A program made the position numbers and the translations under genes. A stretch of 64,000 bases of DNA from Nitrogeniibacter aestuarii (GTDB lineage Bacteria > Pseudomonadota > Gammaproteobacteria > Burkholderiales > Rhodocyclaceae), in NCBI RefSeq assembly GCF_017309585.1, contig NZ_CP071321.1, positions 1,922,001 through 1,986,000 on the forward strand, written 5' to 3'. The notes below the pieces were generated by a model. That model was not told the DNA's origin and did not search any database. It saw only the letters and a program-made list of their open reading frames with translations. Below, piece after piece: positions 43,375-52,222 of this stretch (positions within the stretch are counted from its first letter, which is position 1; each line of letters starts with the position of its first letter).

Positions 43375-44949
43375 GTGGCTGATCTTTACGACACCGACTA
43401 CGAAATCGGTCAGGACAACATCCAGCCTTGGGGCATGGACGTCCATAATCCGGTCTTTCTCATCTCTTCCGTCCTGGTGCTGGTTTTCGTGCTCGGAACG
43501 CTCATGTTCCCCGAGGGGGCGAAGGCCGCGTTCGATGGTTCCAAAGCCTGGGCGATCAGCAACTTCGACTGGCTCTTTCTCGTGGCCGGTAACATCTTCG
43601 TGATCTTCTGTCTGGCGCTGATCGTCCTGCCGGTGGGCAGGATCCGGTTGGGCGGGGTGGATGCCAAACCCGAATTCACCAACATCTCGTGGTTCGCCAT
43701 GCTGTTTGCCGCCGGCATGGGCATCGGCCTCATGTTCTGGAGCGTGTCCGAACCGGTGGCCTATTACACCGGCTGGTATGGCACACCGCTGGATGTGGTC
43801 AAGAACACGCCCGAAGCCGCCGAACTGGCCATGGGGGCGACCATGTTCCATTGGGGGCTGCATCCATGGGCGATCTACGCCGTGGTGGCCCTTTCGCTGG
43901 CCTTCTTCAGCTACAACAAGGATCTGCCACTGACCATCCGCTCGGCCTTCTATCCGTTCATCCAGGACAAGGCGTGGGGCTGGTTCGGCAACGTGATCGA
44001 TGTGGTTGCGGTCATGGCCACCATCTTCGGCCTGGCCACCTCGCTGGGTTTCGGCGCCAAGCAGGCTGCAGGCGGCTTGCATTTCCTGTTCGGGATGTCG
44101 GACGGTATCAATACCCAGATCGCCATCATCATCGGGGTGACTGCGGTCGCGGTCGTCTCGGTCGTTCGCGGTCTGGACGGCGGCGTGAAGATTCTCAGCA
44201 ACATCAACATGGGTCTGGCCTTCCTGCTGCTGCTGTTCGTGATCGTACTGGGCCATGGTTTCGGTATCTTCGCCTCGGTGGCCGACACCACCATGGCCTA
44301 TGCCTCCAATCTGCTGCCACTGAGCAACTGGATCGGGCGGGAGGACGAGACCTTCTACCACGGCTGGACCGTGTTCTACTGGGCGTGGTGGATTTCGTGG
44401 TCACCGTTCGTGGGCATGTTCATCGCCCGCGTCTCGAAGGGGCGGACCGTGCGCGAGTTTCTGACGGCGGTGTTGCTCGTCCCGCCCGCGGTGACCATCG
44501 TCTGGATGACCGCCTTCGGGCAACTGGGCCTGGAGCAGGTGCAGTCCGGTGTCGGCCAGCTGGCCAATGGCATCACCGATGTCTCCCTGTCACTGTTCCA
44601 GCTGCTTGAGAACCTGCCCATGGCGACCGTGACTTCGGTGCTCGGCATCGTGCTGGTGCTGGTGTTTTTCGTGACCTCGTCCGACTCCGGCTCACTGGTG
44701 GTCGACAGCATCACGGCCGGCGGCAAGCTCGATGCGCCGGTCCCCCAGCGTATCTTCTGGGCGGTGATGGAGGGCCTGATTGCCGGGGCCTTGCTCTTCG
44801 GTGGAGGTGCCGACGCGCTCGGCGCGCTGCAGGCGGCCGCCATCACCGTGGGCTTGCCGTTCACTCTGGTGCTCATCGCCATGTGTGTCGCCCTCTACAT
44901 GGGCCTGCGCCACGAATTGAAGTACGTGCTCGCCAAAGAAACGGCCTGA
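43375..44949 (+). CDS. BCCT family transporter (betaine/choline/carnitine)
   Basis: A 524-residue transporter with twelve expected helices. The family signature GWTVFYWAWWISWSPFVGMF is complete, with the aromatic residues that form the substrate box, and GMGIGLMFWSVSEPVAYY at helix 3 carries the glycines of the sodium-type motif. The C-terminus is short, so the long osmosensing tail of BetP is missing. It should take up an osmoprotectant or its precursor. The start is GTG with AGGGGAA upstream. Confidence 0.94.
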   Translation: MADLYDTDYEIGQDNIQPWGMDVHNPVFLISSVLVLVFVLGTLMFPEGAKAAFDGSKAWAISNFDWLFLVAGNIFVIFCLALIVLPVGRIRLGGVDAKPEFTNISWFAMLFAAGMGIGLMFWSVSEPVAYYTGWYGTPLDVVKNTPEAAELAMGATMFHWGLHPWAIYAVVALSLAFFSYNKDLPLTIRSAFYPFIQDKAWGWFGNVIDVVAVMATIFGLATSLGFGAKQAAGGLHFLFGMSDGINTQIAIIIGVTAVAVVSVVRGLDGGVKILSNINMGLAFLLLLFVIVLGHGFGIFASVADTTMAYASNLLPLSNWIGREDETFYHGWTVFYWAWWISWSPFVGMFIARVSKGRTVREFLTAVLLVPPAVTIVWMTAFGQLGLEQVQSGVGQLANGITDVSLSLFQLLENLPMATVTSVLGIVLVLVFFVTSSDSGSLVVDSITAGGKLDAPVPQRIFWAVMEGLIAGALLFGGGADALGALQAAAITVGLPFTLVLIAMCVALYMGLRHELKYVLAKETA

Positions 44950-44972
44950 ACTCAATGCCGGTGATGACCATG

Positions 44973-45007
44973 AGCCGCCGCGCCCGACCGGGCCGGCGGC
45001 TTATTTC
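44973..45007. terminator. Terminator-like hairpin between convergent genes
   Basis: Arms GCCGCCG (44974-44980) and CGGCGGC (44994-45000) around a 13-base loop, with TTATTT after it. It lies between the BCCT stop and the stop of the APC-like gene, so it may end the BCCT transcript. Confidence 0.55.
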
Positions 45008-46235
45008 ATGCGGCGACCGGCTCGGCAAAGATCACGATGAAGGCCATGACCAGGGACAGCGCGACAAAGCCGCCCACGACGAGGCGCCGACGCGGCAATT
45101 CGGTGCGTAGCCAGGCCAGCCGTGCGGCCAGCAGGGCCTGGAGCAGGTAGTAGAACGCAAACGCGCGCGAAGCCAGCGCGATCACTTCGAAGATGTTGGC
45201 GGTCCAGATCAGCACGATGGCCAGCCCCGTGATGACCGGATAGCACAACTGGCACGATATCCGACCCTTCACCTCGCGCTCGGCCACGCCACCGGCGCCG
45301 ATCGTGTCGGCAATGGCAGCACTGAACTGGCTCATGGCGGCCGCCACCACCAGCATGACCGGTAGCACCAGGGTGATGGTGCCCGACAGGTGAATGATCG
45401 CCGTCTCGTCGGGTGACTGGTGGGCCAGCGGGCCCATCAGCGGCATGGCGAGCACCACGAAGGCCACGTAGATCACACCCGCCACGACCTGCGCGAGCAG
45501 CATGGAGCGCGCCCGCAGCGGCGCATCGTATTGTGCGTCCAGGTATTTGGAGGTCTCAAAACCCTGCACGATGAGCACCATGCCAGCGAGCTGGCGCAAG
45601 GTGTCCCAGACGCTCATGTCGGGCATGGGCAGGCCGGACAGATCGTACCCGTTCGCCACGTCGTGCCAGGCCAGACCGAAGAGCAGGGCAGCGATGATCG
45701 CCAGCTTGATGGTGACCGAATACTCTTCGAGGCGTTCGAGCCCCAACAGCCCCCGGCGCCAGCCATACAGCCCGATGAAGGCCAGCACGAGCGTGGCCAG
45801 CACATCGGCGTTGAAGTCCGAATGAGTATGGATGCCGGCCAGGACGAAGCTGCACATGAGGCGCACATAAAAGGTGATCGAGATCACATAGGCGGCCGCC
45901 AGCGCAATGTCGGAGAGCCGCTCCAGTGTCAGCACGATTCGGCCCGCGCCGGGCACCGGCGCGCGGCCGTCATGCACGATGTTGTAGCGCACCGCGGCAC
46001 CCAGCCAGAACGACAAGGCGACGATGGCGCCGATGGCGAGCACCGACATCGGGCCGGCGATACCGGCCAGCAGGGGCACGACCACCAGAAATCCGCTACC
46101 GATGATGGAGGCCAGTGGCGTGACCGTGGCGCGCCAGAAGGCCGCGTCGCGCACCTGGGGGCGCAGCATGACGAAGGCAATGCCTGTGGCCAGCAGGACG
46201 AGAAGGCCATCAAGAAGGGTGAAGTTGCCTGACAT
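45006..46235 (-). CDS. APC-superfamily (amino acid permease-like) membrane protein
   Basis: A 409-residue protein with eleven or so helices. The segment LASIIGSGFLVVVPLLAGIA near residue 40 has the broken glycine-rich helix 1 of LeuT/APC-fold transporters, and later VLIVQGFETSKYLDAQYDAP resembles helix 6 of amino acid permeases. Substrate unknown. It is convergent with the BCCT gene and divergent from the 3HB-oligomer hydrolase gene. Confidence 0.75.
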   Translation of the reverse strand: MSGNFTLLDGLLVLLATGIAFVMLRPQVRDAAFWRATVTPLASIIGSGFLVVVPLLAGIAGPMSVLAIGAIVALSFWLGAAVRYNIVHDGRAPVPGAGRIVLTLERLSDIALAAAYVISITFYVRLMCSFVLAGIHTHSDFNADVLATLVLAFIGLYGWRRGLLGLERLEEYSVTIKLAIIAALLFGLAWHDVANGYDLSGLPMPDMSVWDTLRQLAGMVLIVQGFETSKYLDAQYDAPLRARSMLLAQVVAGVIYVAFVVLAMPLMGPLAHQSPDETAIIHLSGTITLVLPVMLVVAAAMSQFSAAIADTIGAGGVAEREVKGRISCQLCYPVITGLAIVLIWTANIFEVIALASRAFAFYYLLQALLAARLAWLRTELPRRRLVVGGFVALSLVMAFIVIFAEPVAA

Positions 46236-46575
46236 GGGGTGCGTGCGAATTGGGGGTGATGCAAGCCCTCAAGGATACGCCTGCTGGCCGCGCCCGCGTC
46301 GTGGCTCGCGGTGTGGCATGCGCGCGTCGTCCCCCCCATGCCGGACGGATTAAGGGAATACCACAGGTGGGCAGGGCGTTTGCCATCAACTATAAAGTCA
46401 CCTGAAACGCCGCTGCGTCGGGCTGTTCGGCCAGATGATGGCGGCGTTGAGACCCTGACGGACTGCCTTCGGAGAATGAGGCAGCCAGACCCAAACGAAT
46501 TCGTGCGCGGGGCACTGCGTGGATGCAGCCACTGCCCGTTGTCGGCGCCATTTTCTATAGGTGTGGAGACGATTC
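46236..46575. promoter_or_regulatory. 340-base divergent promoter region
   Basis: This gap lies between the APC-like gene (minus) and the 3HB-oligomer hydrolase gene (plus). It holds no supported gene. It should carry promoters for both, but no strong -35/-10 pair or repeat was picked out by eye; ACTATAAAG near 46390 is a possible -10-like stretch. Confidence 0.35.
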
Positions 46576-48675
46576 ATGAACCATCGACGTTCATTGCTGG
46601 GTGTGCTGGTGTGCCTTTCTTTCGCGACGCCGGTCGCGGCCATCGCCGGGGCGAAGCCGCCTGCGATCTCGCGTTTTCTCGCCGGTGAGGTGGTCGTGAC
46701 GGCCTACGATGGCGTCAGCGACGATCTGCTCACGGCAGGCCTGGGGGCTTCCGGCCTGGCCAATCCGGTGCCGCCCGCGGTGTCGTCGGACCCGACCGGG
46801 GCCGAGATGCGCCGTCTCGCGATCTACAACAACTATCGCGCCCTGGTGCCCACCGATGCGGGCAACGGCTACGGGGTGTTCTTCGGACCCGGCGTGGACG
46901 CCAACGGCCAGCCAACCGGGACCGAAGGCCTGATTGCCGGCGAGGAGTATCTGGTCTTTGCCGGCCCGCGCTCGGGCAAAGTGAATGTGACGCTGATGGT
47001 TCAGGTGCCGGACAGCTTCGATGAGGCAGCGCCATGCATTATCACCGCGCCGTCCTCGGGTTCCCGTGGCATTTACGGTGCCATCGGCACGGCGGGCGAA
47101 TGGGGCCTCAAGCATGGATGCGCGGTGGCCTACACCGACAAGGGCACGGGTATCGGCGCATACGACCTTGATGCCGACGAGGCGCTGTCGGTCGACGGTC
47201 TGTGGTCGCCCGCCGACGCGCTGGGCAAGGGCAGCATCTTCACCGCGCGCATGAGCGAGCCGCAGCGCGCCGCCTTCGCCAGCGAATTTCCGCATCGCTT
47301 TGCCTTCAAGCACGCGCACTCGAAGCAGAACCCCGAAAAGGACTGGGGCCGCAATGTGCTGCAGTCCATCGAGTTCGCCTTTCATGTGCTCAACGAGAAA
47401 TTCCCGCCCGTCGGCAAGCACCGGAAGGCACCCCGCTTCACCCCGGAAAACACCCTGGTGATCGCCTCCAGCGTGTCCAATGGCGGGGGGGCGTCGGTGC
47501 GGGCGGCCGAGCAGGACCGCTACGGCCTCATCGACGGTGTGGCGGTCTCCGAGCCCAACGTCAATCCGGTCAAGGCGGATTTTGCCATCGTGCAGGGCGC
47601 CAATGCGCCCATCACCGAGCACAGTCGCAGCCTGTTCGACTACACCACGCTCATCAACGTCTATCAGGGCTGCGCGAGCCTGGCCCTGCCCACGGCACCG
47701 TTCAACTTTGCCCCCAGCGCCAATGCCTGTACCTCGCTGGCGGAAAAGGGGCTGCTCGCAGCGGGCACGACCGAGGCGCAGGCGCTTGAGGCGCAGCAGA
47801 TCATCAACGCCTACGGCTGGAATCCGGAGCAGAACGCCGTGCAGCCCTCGCACTGGTTCCTCAACGTGCCGCAGAGCATTTCGGTGACCTATGCCAACGC
47901 CTATGGCCGGGCCGACGTGCGGACCAATCTGTGCGATTACAGTCTGGCCGCCACCGATGCCGCCACGGGCGCACCCGTGCCGTTGTCGCCGACGGCGAAG
48001 CTGCTCCTGTTCGGCACCGCCAACGGCATTCCGCCGAGCGCAGGGGTCAATCTGGTGAACAATGCCGCCGTGGGCGGCGCGACCGAGAACCGCCTTTCCG
48101 TCAGTGCTTCAAGTGGTCGTGCCGATCAGAACCTGGACGGTGCCCTGTGCCTGCGAGCGCTGGCAACCGGTGTCGATCCGGTCACGGGCGAGCGTTTGCG
48201 TGGCAAGGATCGGGCGATGCATCGCCACATCATGAAAGGCATTCGCGACATTCGCGCCAGCGGTGATCTGGGCGGCAAGCCGGCGGTGTTCGTGACCGGC
48301 CGCAATGATGCCATTCTGCCGATCAACCACACTTCGCGCGGCTATTACGGTCTGAACCAGACGGTGGAAGGGGCCCACAGCCAGCTGCGCTACTACGAGG
48401 TCACCAACGCCCACCACCTGGACATCCTCAACGCTTTCCCGGGCTTTGCGGAGCAGTATGTGCCGCTGCACCACTACCTGTTCCAGGCGCTGGATCTGAT
48501 GTGGGCACACCTCAAGACCGGCGCGCCGCTGCCGCCCAGCCAGGTGGTGCGCACGGTGCCGCGCGGGACGGGGGCCCCGGCCATCACCGACGCCAACCTG
48601 CCGCCGATTGCCGATGCGGTGCCGGTGAGCGACCTGATCCGTTTCGACGGCAGCACCCTGTTCGTGCCGGAATAA
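46576..48675 (+). CDS. D-(-)-3-hydroxybutyrate oligomer hydrolase
   Basis: A 699-residue secreted hydrolase of the 3HBOH family (EC 3.1.1.22), which splits 3-hydroxybutyrate oligomers from PHB breakdown into monomers. The N-terminus is a signal peptide ending near VAAIAGAK. Conserved stretches include GYGVFFGPGVDANGQPTGTE, SSGSRGIYGAIGTAGEWGLK, VAYTDKGTGIGAYDL, and IASSVSNGGGASVRAAEQD, which holds the likely nucleophilic Ser in a SVSNGG box instead of GxSxG. Later VFVTGRNDAILPINH and NAHHLDILNAFPGF supply the Asp and His. Length fits the family. The ATG at 46576 is preferred over a GTG five codons earlier. Confidence 0.93.
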   Translation: MNHRRSLLGVLVCLSFATPVAAIAGAKPPAISRFLAGEVVVTAYDGVSDDLLTAGLGASGLANPVPPAVSSDPTGAEMRRLAIYNNYRALVPTDAGNGYGVFFGPGVDANGQPTGTEGLIAGEEYLVFAGPRSGKVNVTLMVQVPDSFDEAAPCIITAPSSGSRGIYGAIGTAGEWGLKHGCAVAYTDKGTGIGAYDLDADEALSVDGLWSPADALGKGSIFTARMSEPQRAAFASEFPHRFAFKHAHSKQNPEKDWGRNVLQSIEFAFHVLNEKFPPVGKHRKAPRFTPENTLVIASSVSNGGGASVRAAEQDRYGLIDGVAVSEPNVNPVKADFAIVQGANAPITEHSRSLFDYTTLINVYQGCASLALPTAPFNFAPSANACTSLAEKGLLAAGTTEAQALEAQQIINAYGWNPEQNAVQPSHWFLNVPQSISVTYANAYGRADVRTNLCDYSLAATDAATGAPVPLSPTAKLLLFGTANGIPPSAGVNLVNNAAVGGATENRLSVSASSGRADQNLDGALCLRALATGVDPVTGERLRGKDRAMHRHIMKGIRDIRASGDLGGKPAVFVTGRNDAILPINHTSRGYYGLNQTVEGAHSQLRYYEVTNAHHLDILNAFPGFAEQYVPLHHYLFQALDLMWAHLKTGAPLPPSQVVRTVPRGTGAPAITDANLPPIADAVPVSDLIRFDGSTLFVPE

Positions 48676-48690
48676 GACGACCGGGCAGGA

Positions 48691-49647
48691 CTAGCGGGTG
48701 GCGGCGTAGGCGTCCGTCGCCCGCATCAGGGCATCGAGAATGCCGGGTTCGGCATGGGCATGGCCAGCGGCTTCGATGAGCCGGAAGTCGGCCTCGGGCC
48801 AGGCCTTGTGCAGCGCCCAGGCGTTGCGCAGGGGGCAGGGCATGTCGTAGCGGCCATGCACGATGGTGGCGGGAATATGCCTGATCTTGCTCACATCGCG
48901 CAGCAACTGGTCGTCTTCAAGCCAGGCGCGATGATAGAAGTAGTGGTTTTCGATGCGCGCAAAGGCCAGCGCGAACTCGTCTTCGGCAAAACCGGCAATG
49001 AAGTCCCCCTCCGGCACCAGCTTGATGGTGCCACCCTCCCACAGGCTCCAGGCCCGTGCGGCCTTCATGCGTTCGACCGGATCGTCGCTGGTCAGCCGCT
49101 TGCGATAGGCCGCGACCATGTCGTGACGCTCGTTTTCCGGGATGGGTGCGACGAAGTCGTCCCAGCGGTCCGGGTAGATCTCCGAGACGCCAAACTGGTA
49201 GTACCACCGGTATTCGGCCGGTGACGCGAAGTAGATGCCGCGCAACACCAGTTCGGTGACCTTGTCCGGGTGCGTCTGCGCGTAGGCGAGCGCCAGGGTC
49301 GAGCCCCATGAACCGCCGAACACCAGCCATTGGCGCACACCCATCAGCCCGCGCAACCGTTCGATGTCCGCGACCAGATGCCAGGTCGTGTTGGCGTCCA
49401 GGCCGGCGTGGGGGGTGGATTGACCGCAACCGCGCTGGTCGAACAGCAGTAAGTCGTAGCGGGCCGGGTCGAACAGGCGGCGATGGTCCGGCGAAATGCC
49501 GCCGCCCGGGCCGCCGTGCAGAAACACGGCGGGTTTGGCGCCGGGTGTGCCGACCCGCTCATAGCGCAGCCGGTGACCATCGCCGACATCGACAAAGCCC
49601 GTGTCGTAGGGGTCGATCGGGGGATAGAGCCCGCGCAGTACGCTCAT
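48691..49647 (-). CDS. pip: Proline iminopeptidase
   Basis: A 318-residue alpha/beta hydrolase releasing N-terminal proline from peptides. Motifs: HGGPGGGISPDHRRLFDP for the oxyanion region, DQRGCGQSTPH, GGSWGSTLALAYAQTHP with the catalytic Ser, and AAGHAHAEPGI with the catalytic His. The ATG at 49647 is chosen because AAGGA lies seven bases before it; a TTG two codons earlier is possible. It follows the preceding gene by two bases, so the two are likely cotranscribed. Confidence 0.93.
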   Translation of the reverse strand: MSVLRGLYPPIDPYDTGFVDVGDGHRLRYERVGTPGAKPAVFLHGGPGGGISPDHRRLFDPARYDLLLFDQRGCGQSTPHAGLDANTTWHLVADIERLRGLMGVRQWLVFGGSWGSTLALAYAQTHPDKVTELVLRGIYFASPAEYRWYYQFGVSEIYPDRWDDFVAPIPENERHDMVAAYRKRLTSDDPVERMKAARAWSLWEGGTIKLVPEGDFIAGFAEDEFALAFARIENHYFYHRAWLEDDQLLRDVSKIRHIPATIVHGRYDMPCPLRNAWALHKAWPEADFRLIEAAGHAHAEPGILDALMRATDAYAATR

Positions 49648-49649
49648 GC

Positions 49650-50087
49650 TCAATCCTTGGGGACGTCAACGCCGTGGCTGCCCAGCCAGCGGCGGTCGAT
49701 TTCCCACACCACGGTCTTGATGCCCGCTTGTCGAAGCACGATGTCCTTGGCCTCGAACTGAAGCCCGGCCAGTTCCTTTTGCGCGTGGATGAAGGCCGCA
49801 TCGTTGGTGTCGAGCACATTGACGTCCGGATAGATGATCGAGATCGCCTTGCCCACGGACACTTCCCGGCTGCGCGGGGTGCCCATCACGGCCTTGCCGT
49901 CCTCGACCCGCAGCACATGAAAGGGGTAGGGATAGTTCTTCAGGGCCTCGCTGCCCTCGGCGGCGATGGCTGCATTGAGCTCACGGGTGCGCGAGTCCGG
50001 TCGCTGGATGACCCAGTCGATCAACCAGGCCGCGACCAGAAAGACGAGCAACCATTGCCAGACTTTGAGTTTGGGAAGCACTTTCAT
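49650..50087 (-). CDS. Single-helix membrane protein of unknown function
   Basis: A 145-residue protein with one N-terminal membrane helix (about 9-27, WQWLLVFLVAAWLIDWVI) and a soluble region of about 110 residues. The middle has LKNYPYPFHVLRVEDGKAVM and ISIIYPDVNVLDTNDAAF, with no known domain. It is just upstream of the proline iminopeptidase gene, two bases apart, so it is in the same operon. Role unknown. Confidence 0.72.
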   Translation of the reverse strand: MKVLPKLKVWQWLLVFLVAAWLIDWVIQRPDSRTRELNAAIAAEGSEALKNYPYPFHVLRVEDGKAVMGTPRSREVSVGKAISIIYPDVNVLDTNDAAFIHAQKELAGLQFEAKDIVLRQAGIKTVVWEIDRRWLGSHGVDVPKD

Positions 50088-50311
50088 TGCACACGGCGCC
50101 GATGAATGGAGCTGTTCATTCTAAGGCAGACGCGTGGGAAGCGGCCCGGCATCGACTGCGGCGCAGGGTCGCAACCACGTGCGATGGGGGGCGGGGCGGC
50201 GTAATCGACCGGCGGGGATCTTGAAGCGTCCGGTGGCTGTGGGTAAATTTGGTGTTGGCCCGCGCGGGCGGGTCGTCAGGTTCGACTGTTTTGTTTGCAG
50301 GGAGGATGGCC

Positions 50312-50944
50312 ATGAACATGTTGGCGACCATCTTGGAACAGATCAGCGGCATGCGCCTGCCGCTGTATGCCGTCACCGTCACCGTGCCCCGTTGGCCGGA
50401 CACGCCGGCCTTGCTCATGCTGCACTGGCACGGCTTCCGCAAGGCGCGGCACTACGCCCAGCCGCACGCGCCCCTGCATGAGCAGTCAATACCGGGCTCG
50501 GCCTTGCAGTTCAACACCCGCTGGACGCGCTTCGACGATATCGAGGCGAGCGTGCTCGATGCCGCCTGGCAACTTGGTGCCTGGGACATCGAGCGCCGTG
50601 ACCGACGCGGCTGCAACACCATCGGCGCCTCGGAACAGGAAGCCCTCGAATGCCGACAGGCCTTTGGCGATAACCCGTTCATGCCCGGTGACGAGGATCA
50701 TCTCGTCTCGGAAGCCCCTGATCGCGGCGACATGATGGCGCTGGCCGCTCGCAAGGGTTATGTGAAATGGCAGTTTCGCCCGGTTCGGGACGGGGTGTGG
50801 CGATCGGTGGCCGAGGATGACACCCTCGCTGCCGACGGCAGTCGCGAACCCCCGTGCCCGCTGTCACCACGCGAGCTGACCGAGCCCGAATGTGCGCCGG
50901 TGATCTATCGCTTCGGACGCATCGAGCGACTGATCCTGCCCTGA
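50312..50944 (+). CDS. Conserved-looking hypothetical protein
   Basis: A 210-residue soluble protein rich in Trp, Arg and Asp. It shows no recognised domain. Notable stretches are LLMLHWHGFRKARHY and ALQFNTRWTRFDDIEASVLD, and two Cys in ECRQAF and REPPCPL. The start at 50312 fits the GGAGG site six bases upstream; ATG at 50306 would overlap that site. Codon use resembles the neighbours, which supports a real gene. Confidence 0.65.
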   Translation: MNMLATILEQISGMRLPLYAVTVTVPRWPDTPALLMLHWHGFRKARHYAQPHAPLHEQSIPGSALQFNTRWTRFDDIEASVLDAAWQLGAWDIERRDRRGCNTIGASEQEALECRQAFGDNPFMPGDEDHLVSEAPDRGDMMALAARKGYVKWQFRPVRDGVWRSVAEDDTLAADGSREPPCPLSPRELTEPECAPVIYRFGRIERLILP

Positions 50945-51102
50945 GGTTCTCGCCCGCGGGTCGTGCCTGCCGCGGGTTTCAAAACCCGGTTGCAATTCCC
51001 GGCTGTCATTTTCAGGCAGCGTGACCATACTCCTTCGAGGGGTCTTGCGCTTGTGCAGTCTGGCGTCAGATCGATGCTCGGGACGGTTATGGGGAGATTG
51101 CT

Positions 51103-51678
51103 GTGCACACCGTTGAGAAATCGATTCGCCATTGTGTTGTGCTCGGCGCACTGCTTGGCGCGCCCATGCTGGCGCACGCCGGGCTTACGGGCGACCAGAT
51201 CAGCTGGCAGTACTATGCTTACGGTGACCCGTACGTGACCGGCGGCAGTCCTGGCGAATTCGTGGCCGGGGTGAGCGAAGACCACTTTGCCGATTTGTCG
51301 GCCAACTACTTCACTGTCAGCGGCAACGACAGTCAGATCATCTTCAACGAGTTCGGTGCGCCATCGCCGTGGAGCCCCTCGGTGGTGTCTCTGGACGATG
51401 CCGGGCTGTTCATTCGCAACGGCGTACTGCTCTACAACTTCGACGCCCCCATCACCAACGTCTTCATCGACACAAGTACCAACATGGTCGGCATGACCAT
51501 GGACCGGATTACCTATACCAGCACCGCCATTGCCGTCGACTGGACCGAGGTCGGATATCCCACCCCCGGCGGTCGGCTGGTGCTCAACGTGAGCGTGGTG
51601 CCCGAGCCTTCGAGTGCGCTCATGCTCGGTGCCGGGATGTTGCTGATCGGCTCGCTGTTGCGCCGTCGCCGCAATTGA
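51103..51678 (+). CDS. PEP-CTERM exported protein
   Basis: A 191-residue secreted protein. A signal peptide is at about 1-26 (LLGAPMLAHAG). The end carries VPEPSSALMLGAGMLLIGSLL followed by RRRRN, the PEP-CTERM sorting tail. The body has repeated Tyr/Asp/Asn residues, GDPYVTGGSPGEFVAGVSED, as in other beta-sandwich PEP-CTERM proteins. The GTG start follows GGGGAGA. It is the second such protein in this window; no exosortase is seen here. Confidence 0.9.
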   Translation: MHTVEKSIRHCVVLGALLGAPMLAHAGLTGDQISWQYYAYGDPYVTGGSPGEFVAGVSEDHFADLSANYFTVSGNDSQIIFNEFGAPSPWSPSVVSLDDAGLFIRNGVLLYNFDAPITNVFIDTSTNMVGMTMDRITYTSTAIAVDWTEVGYPTPGGRLVLNVSVVPEPSSALMLGAGMLLIGSLLRRRRN

Positions 51679-51732
51679 TCGGCGCGCCCAGCGGGGCGTT
51701 CTCGGTCCCTGAAAAAAATCTGCTTCAGGGCG

Positions 51733-51760
51733 CTTGAAATCCTTTTCGACGATCCCCAAT
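51733..51760 (+). promoter_or_regulatory. Sigma-32-type heat-shock promoter of groES-groEL
   Basis: CTTGAAA (51733-51739) and CCCCAAT (51754-51760) are separated by 14 bases, close to the RpoH consensus CTTGAAA-N13/14-CCCCATNT. It lies 109 bases before the groES start codon. No CIRCE-type inverted repeat for HrcA was seen in this gap, so control is probably by sigma-32 alone. Confidence 0.82.
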
Positions 51761-51869
51761 AAACGATCCAGCAGGCGCTGAATGCCTGCGCGCATGGGCT
51801 CGCAGCCTGCGGTGCTCATGCGTCGTGCATTGTTTTATTGGTGATATGAAATCGTTAAGGAGTGATCCC

Positions 51870-52187
51870 ATGCAGATTCGTCCTCTACGCGACCGGATTA
51901 TCGTCAAGCGGGTCGAGGCCCAGCGTACGACCGCGTCCGGCATCGTCATCCCCGACAACGCGGCCGAGAAACCGGAGCAGGGTGAAGTGCTCGCCGTCGG
52001 GCCGGGCCGTCTGAACGACAAGGGCGAGCTGGTCGCCATGCAGGTTCAGGTCGGCGATCGGGTGCTGTTCGGCAAGTACGCCGGGCAGACCGTCAAGATC
52101 GACGGCGAGGAAGTGCTGGTGATGCGCGAAGACGACGTGATGGGCGTCATCGAGTATGACGCCGCTGCCGAGCGCAAGGCGGCCTGA
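51870..52187 (+). CDS. groES: Co-chaperonin GroES
   Basis: A 105-residue GroES. It starts MQIRPLRDRIIVKRVEA, has SGIVIPDNAAEKPEQGEVLA as the mobile loop region, and ends VMREDDVMGVIEYD with an extra charged tail of eight residues. The heptameric lid works with GroEL. A good AAGGAG site precedes the start. It is 35 bases before groEL. Confidence 0.97.
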   Translation: MQIRPLRDRIIVKRVEAQRTTASGIVIPDNAAEKPEQGEVLAVGPGRLNDKGELVAMQVQVGDRVLFGKYAGQTVKIDGEEVLVMREDDVMGVIEYDAAAERKAA

Positions 52188-52222
52188 GGCCGACACGAGT
52201 CAATCAGAAGGAGTTGAAACAC

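Noticed and set aside
51707..51730. Hairpin CCCTGAA/TTCAGGG before groES considered as a terminator
   Set aside because: Loop of ten bases and no T run after it on the plus strand; it abuts the sigma-32 promoter instead.
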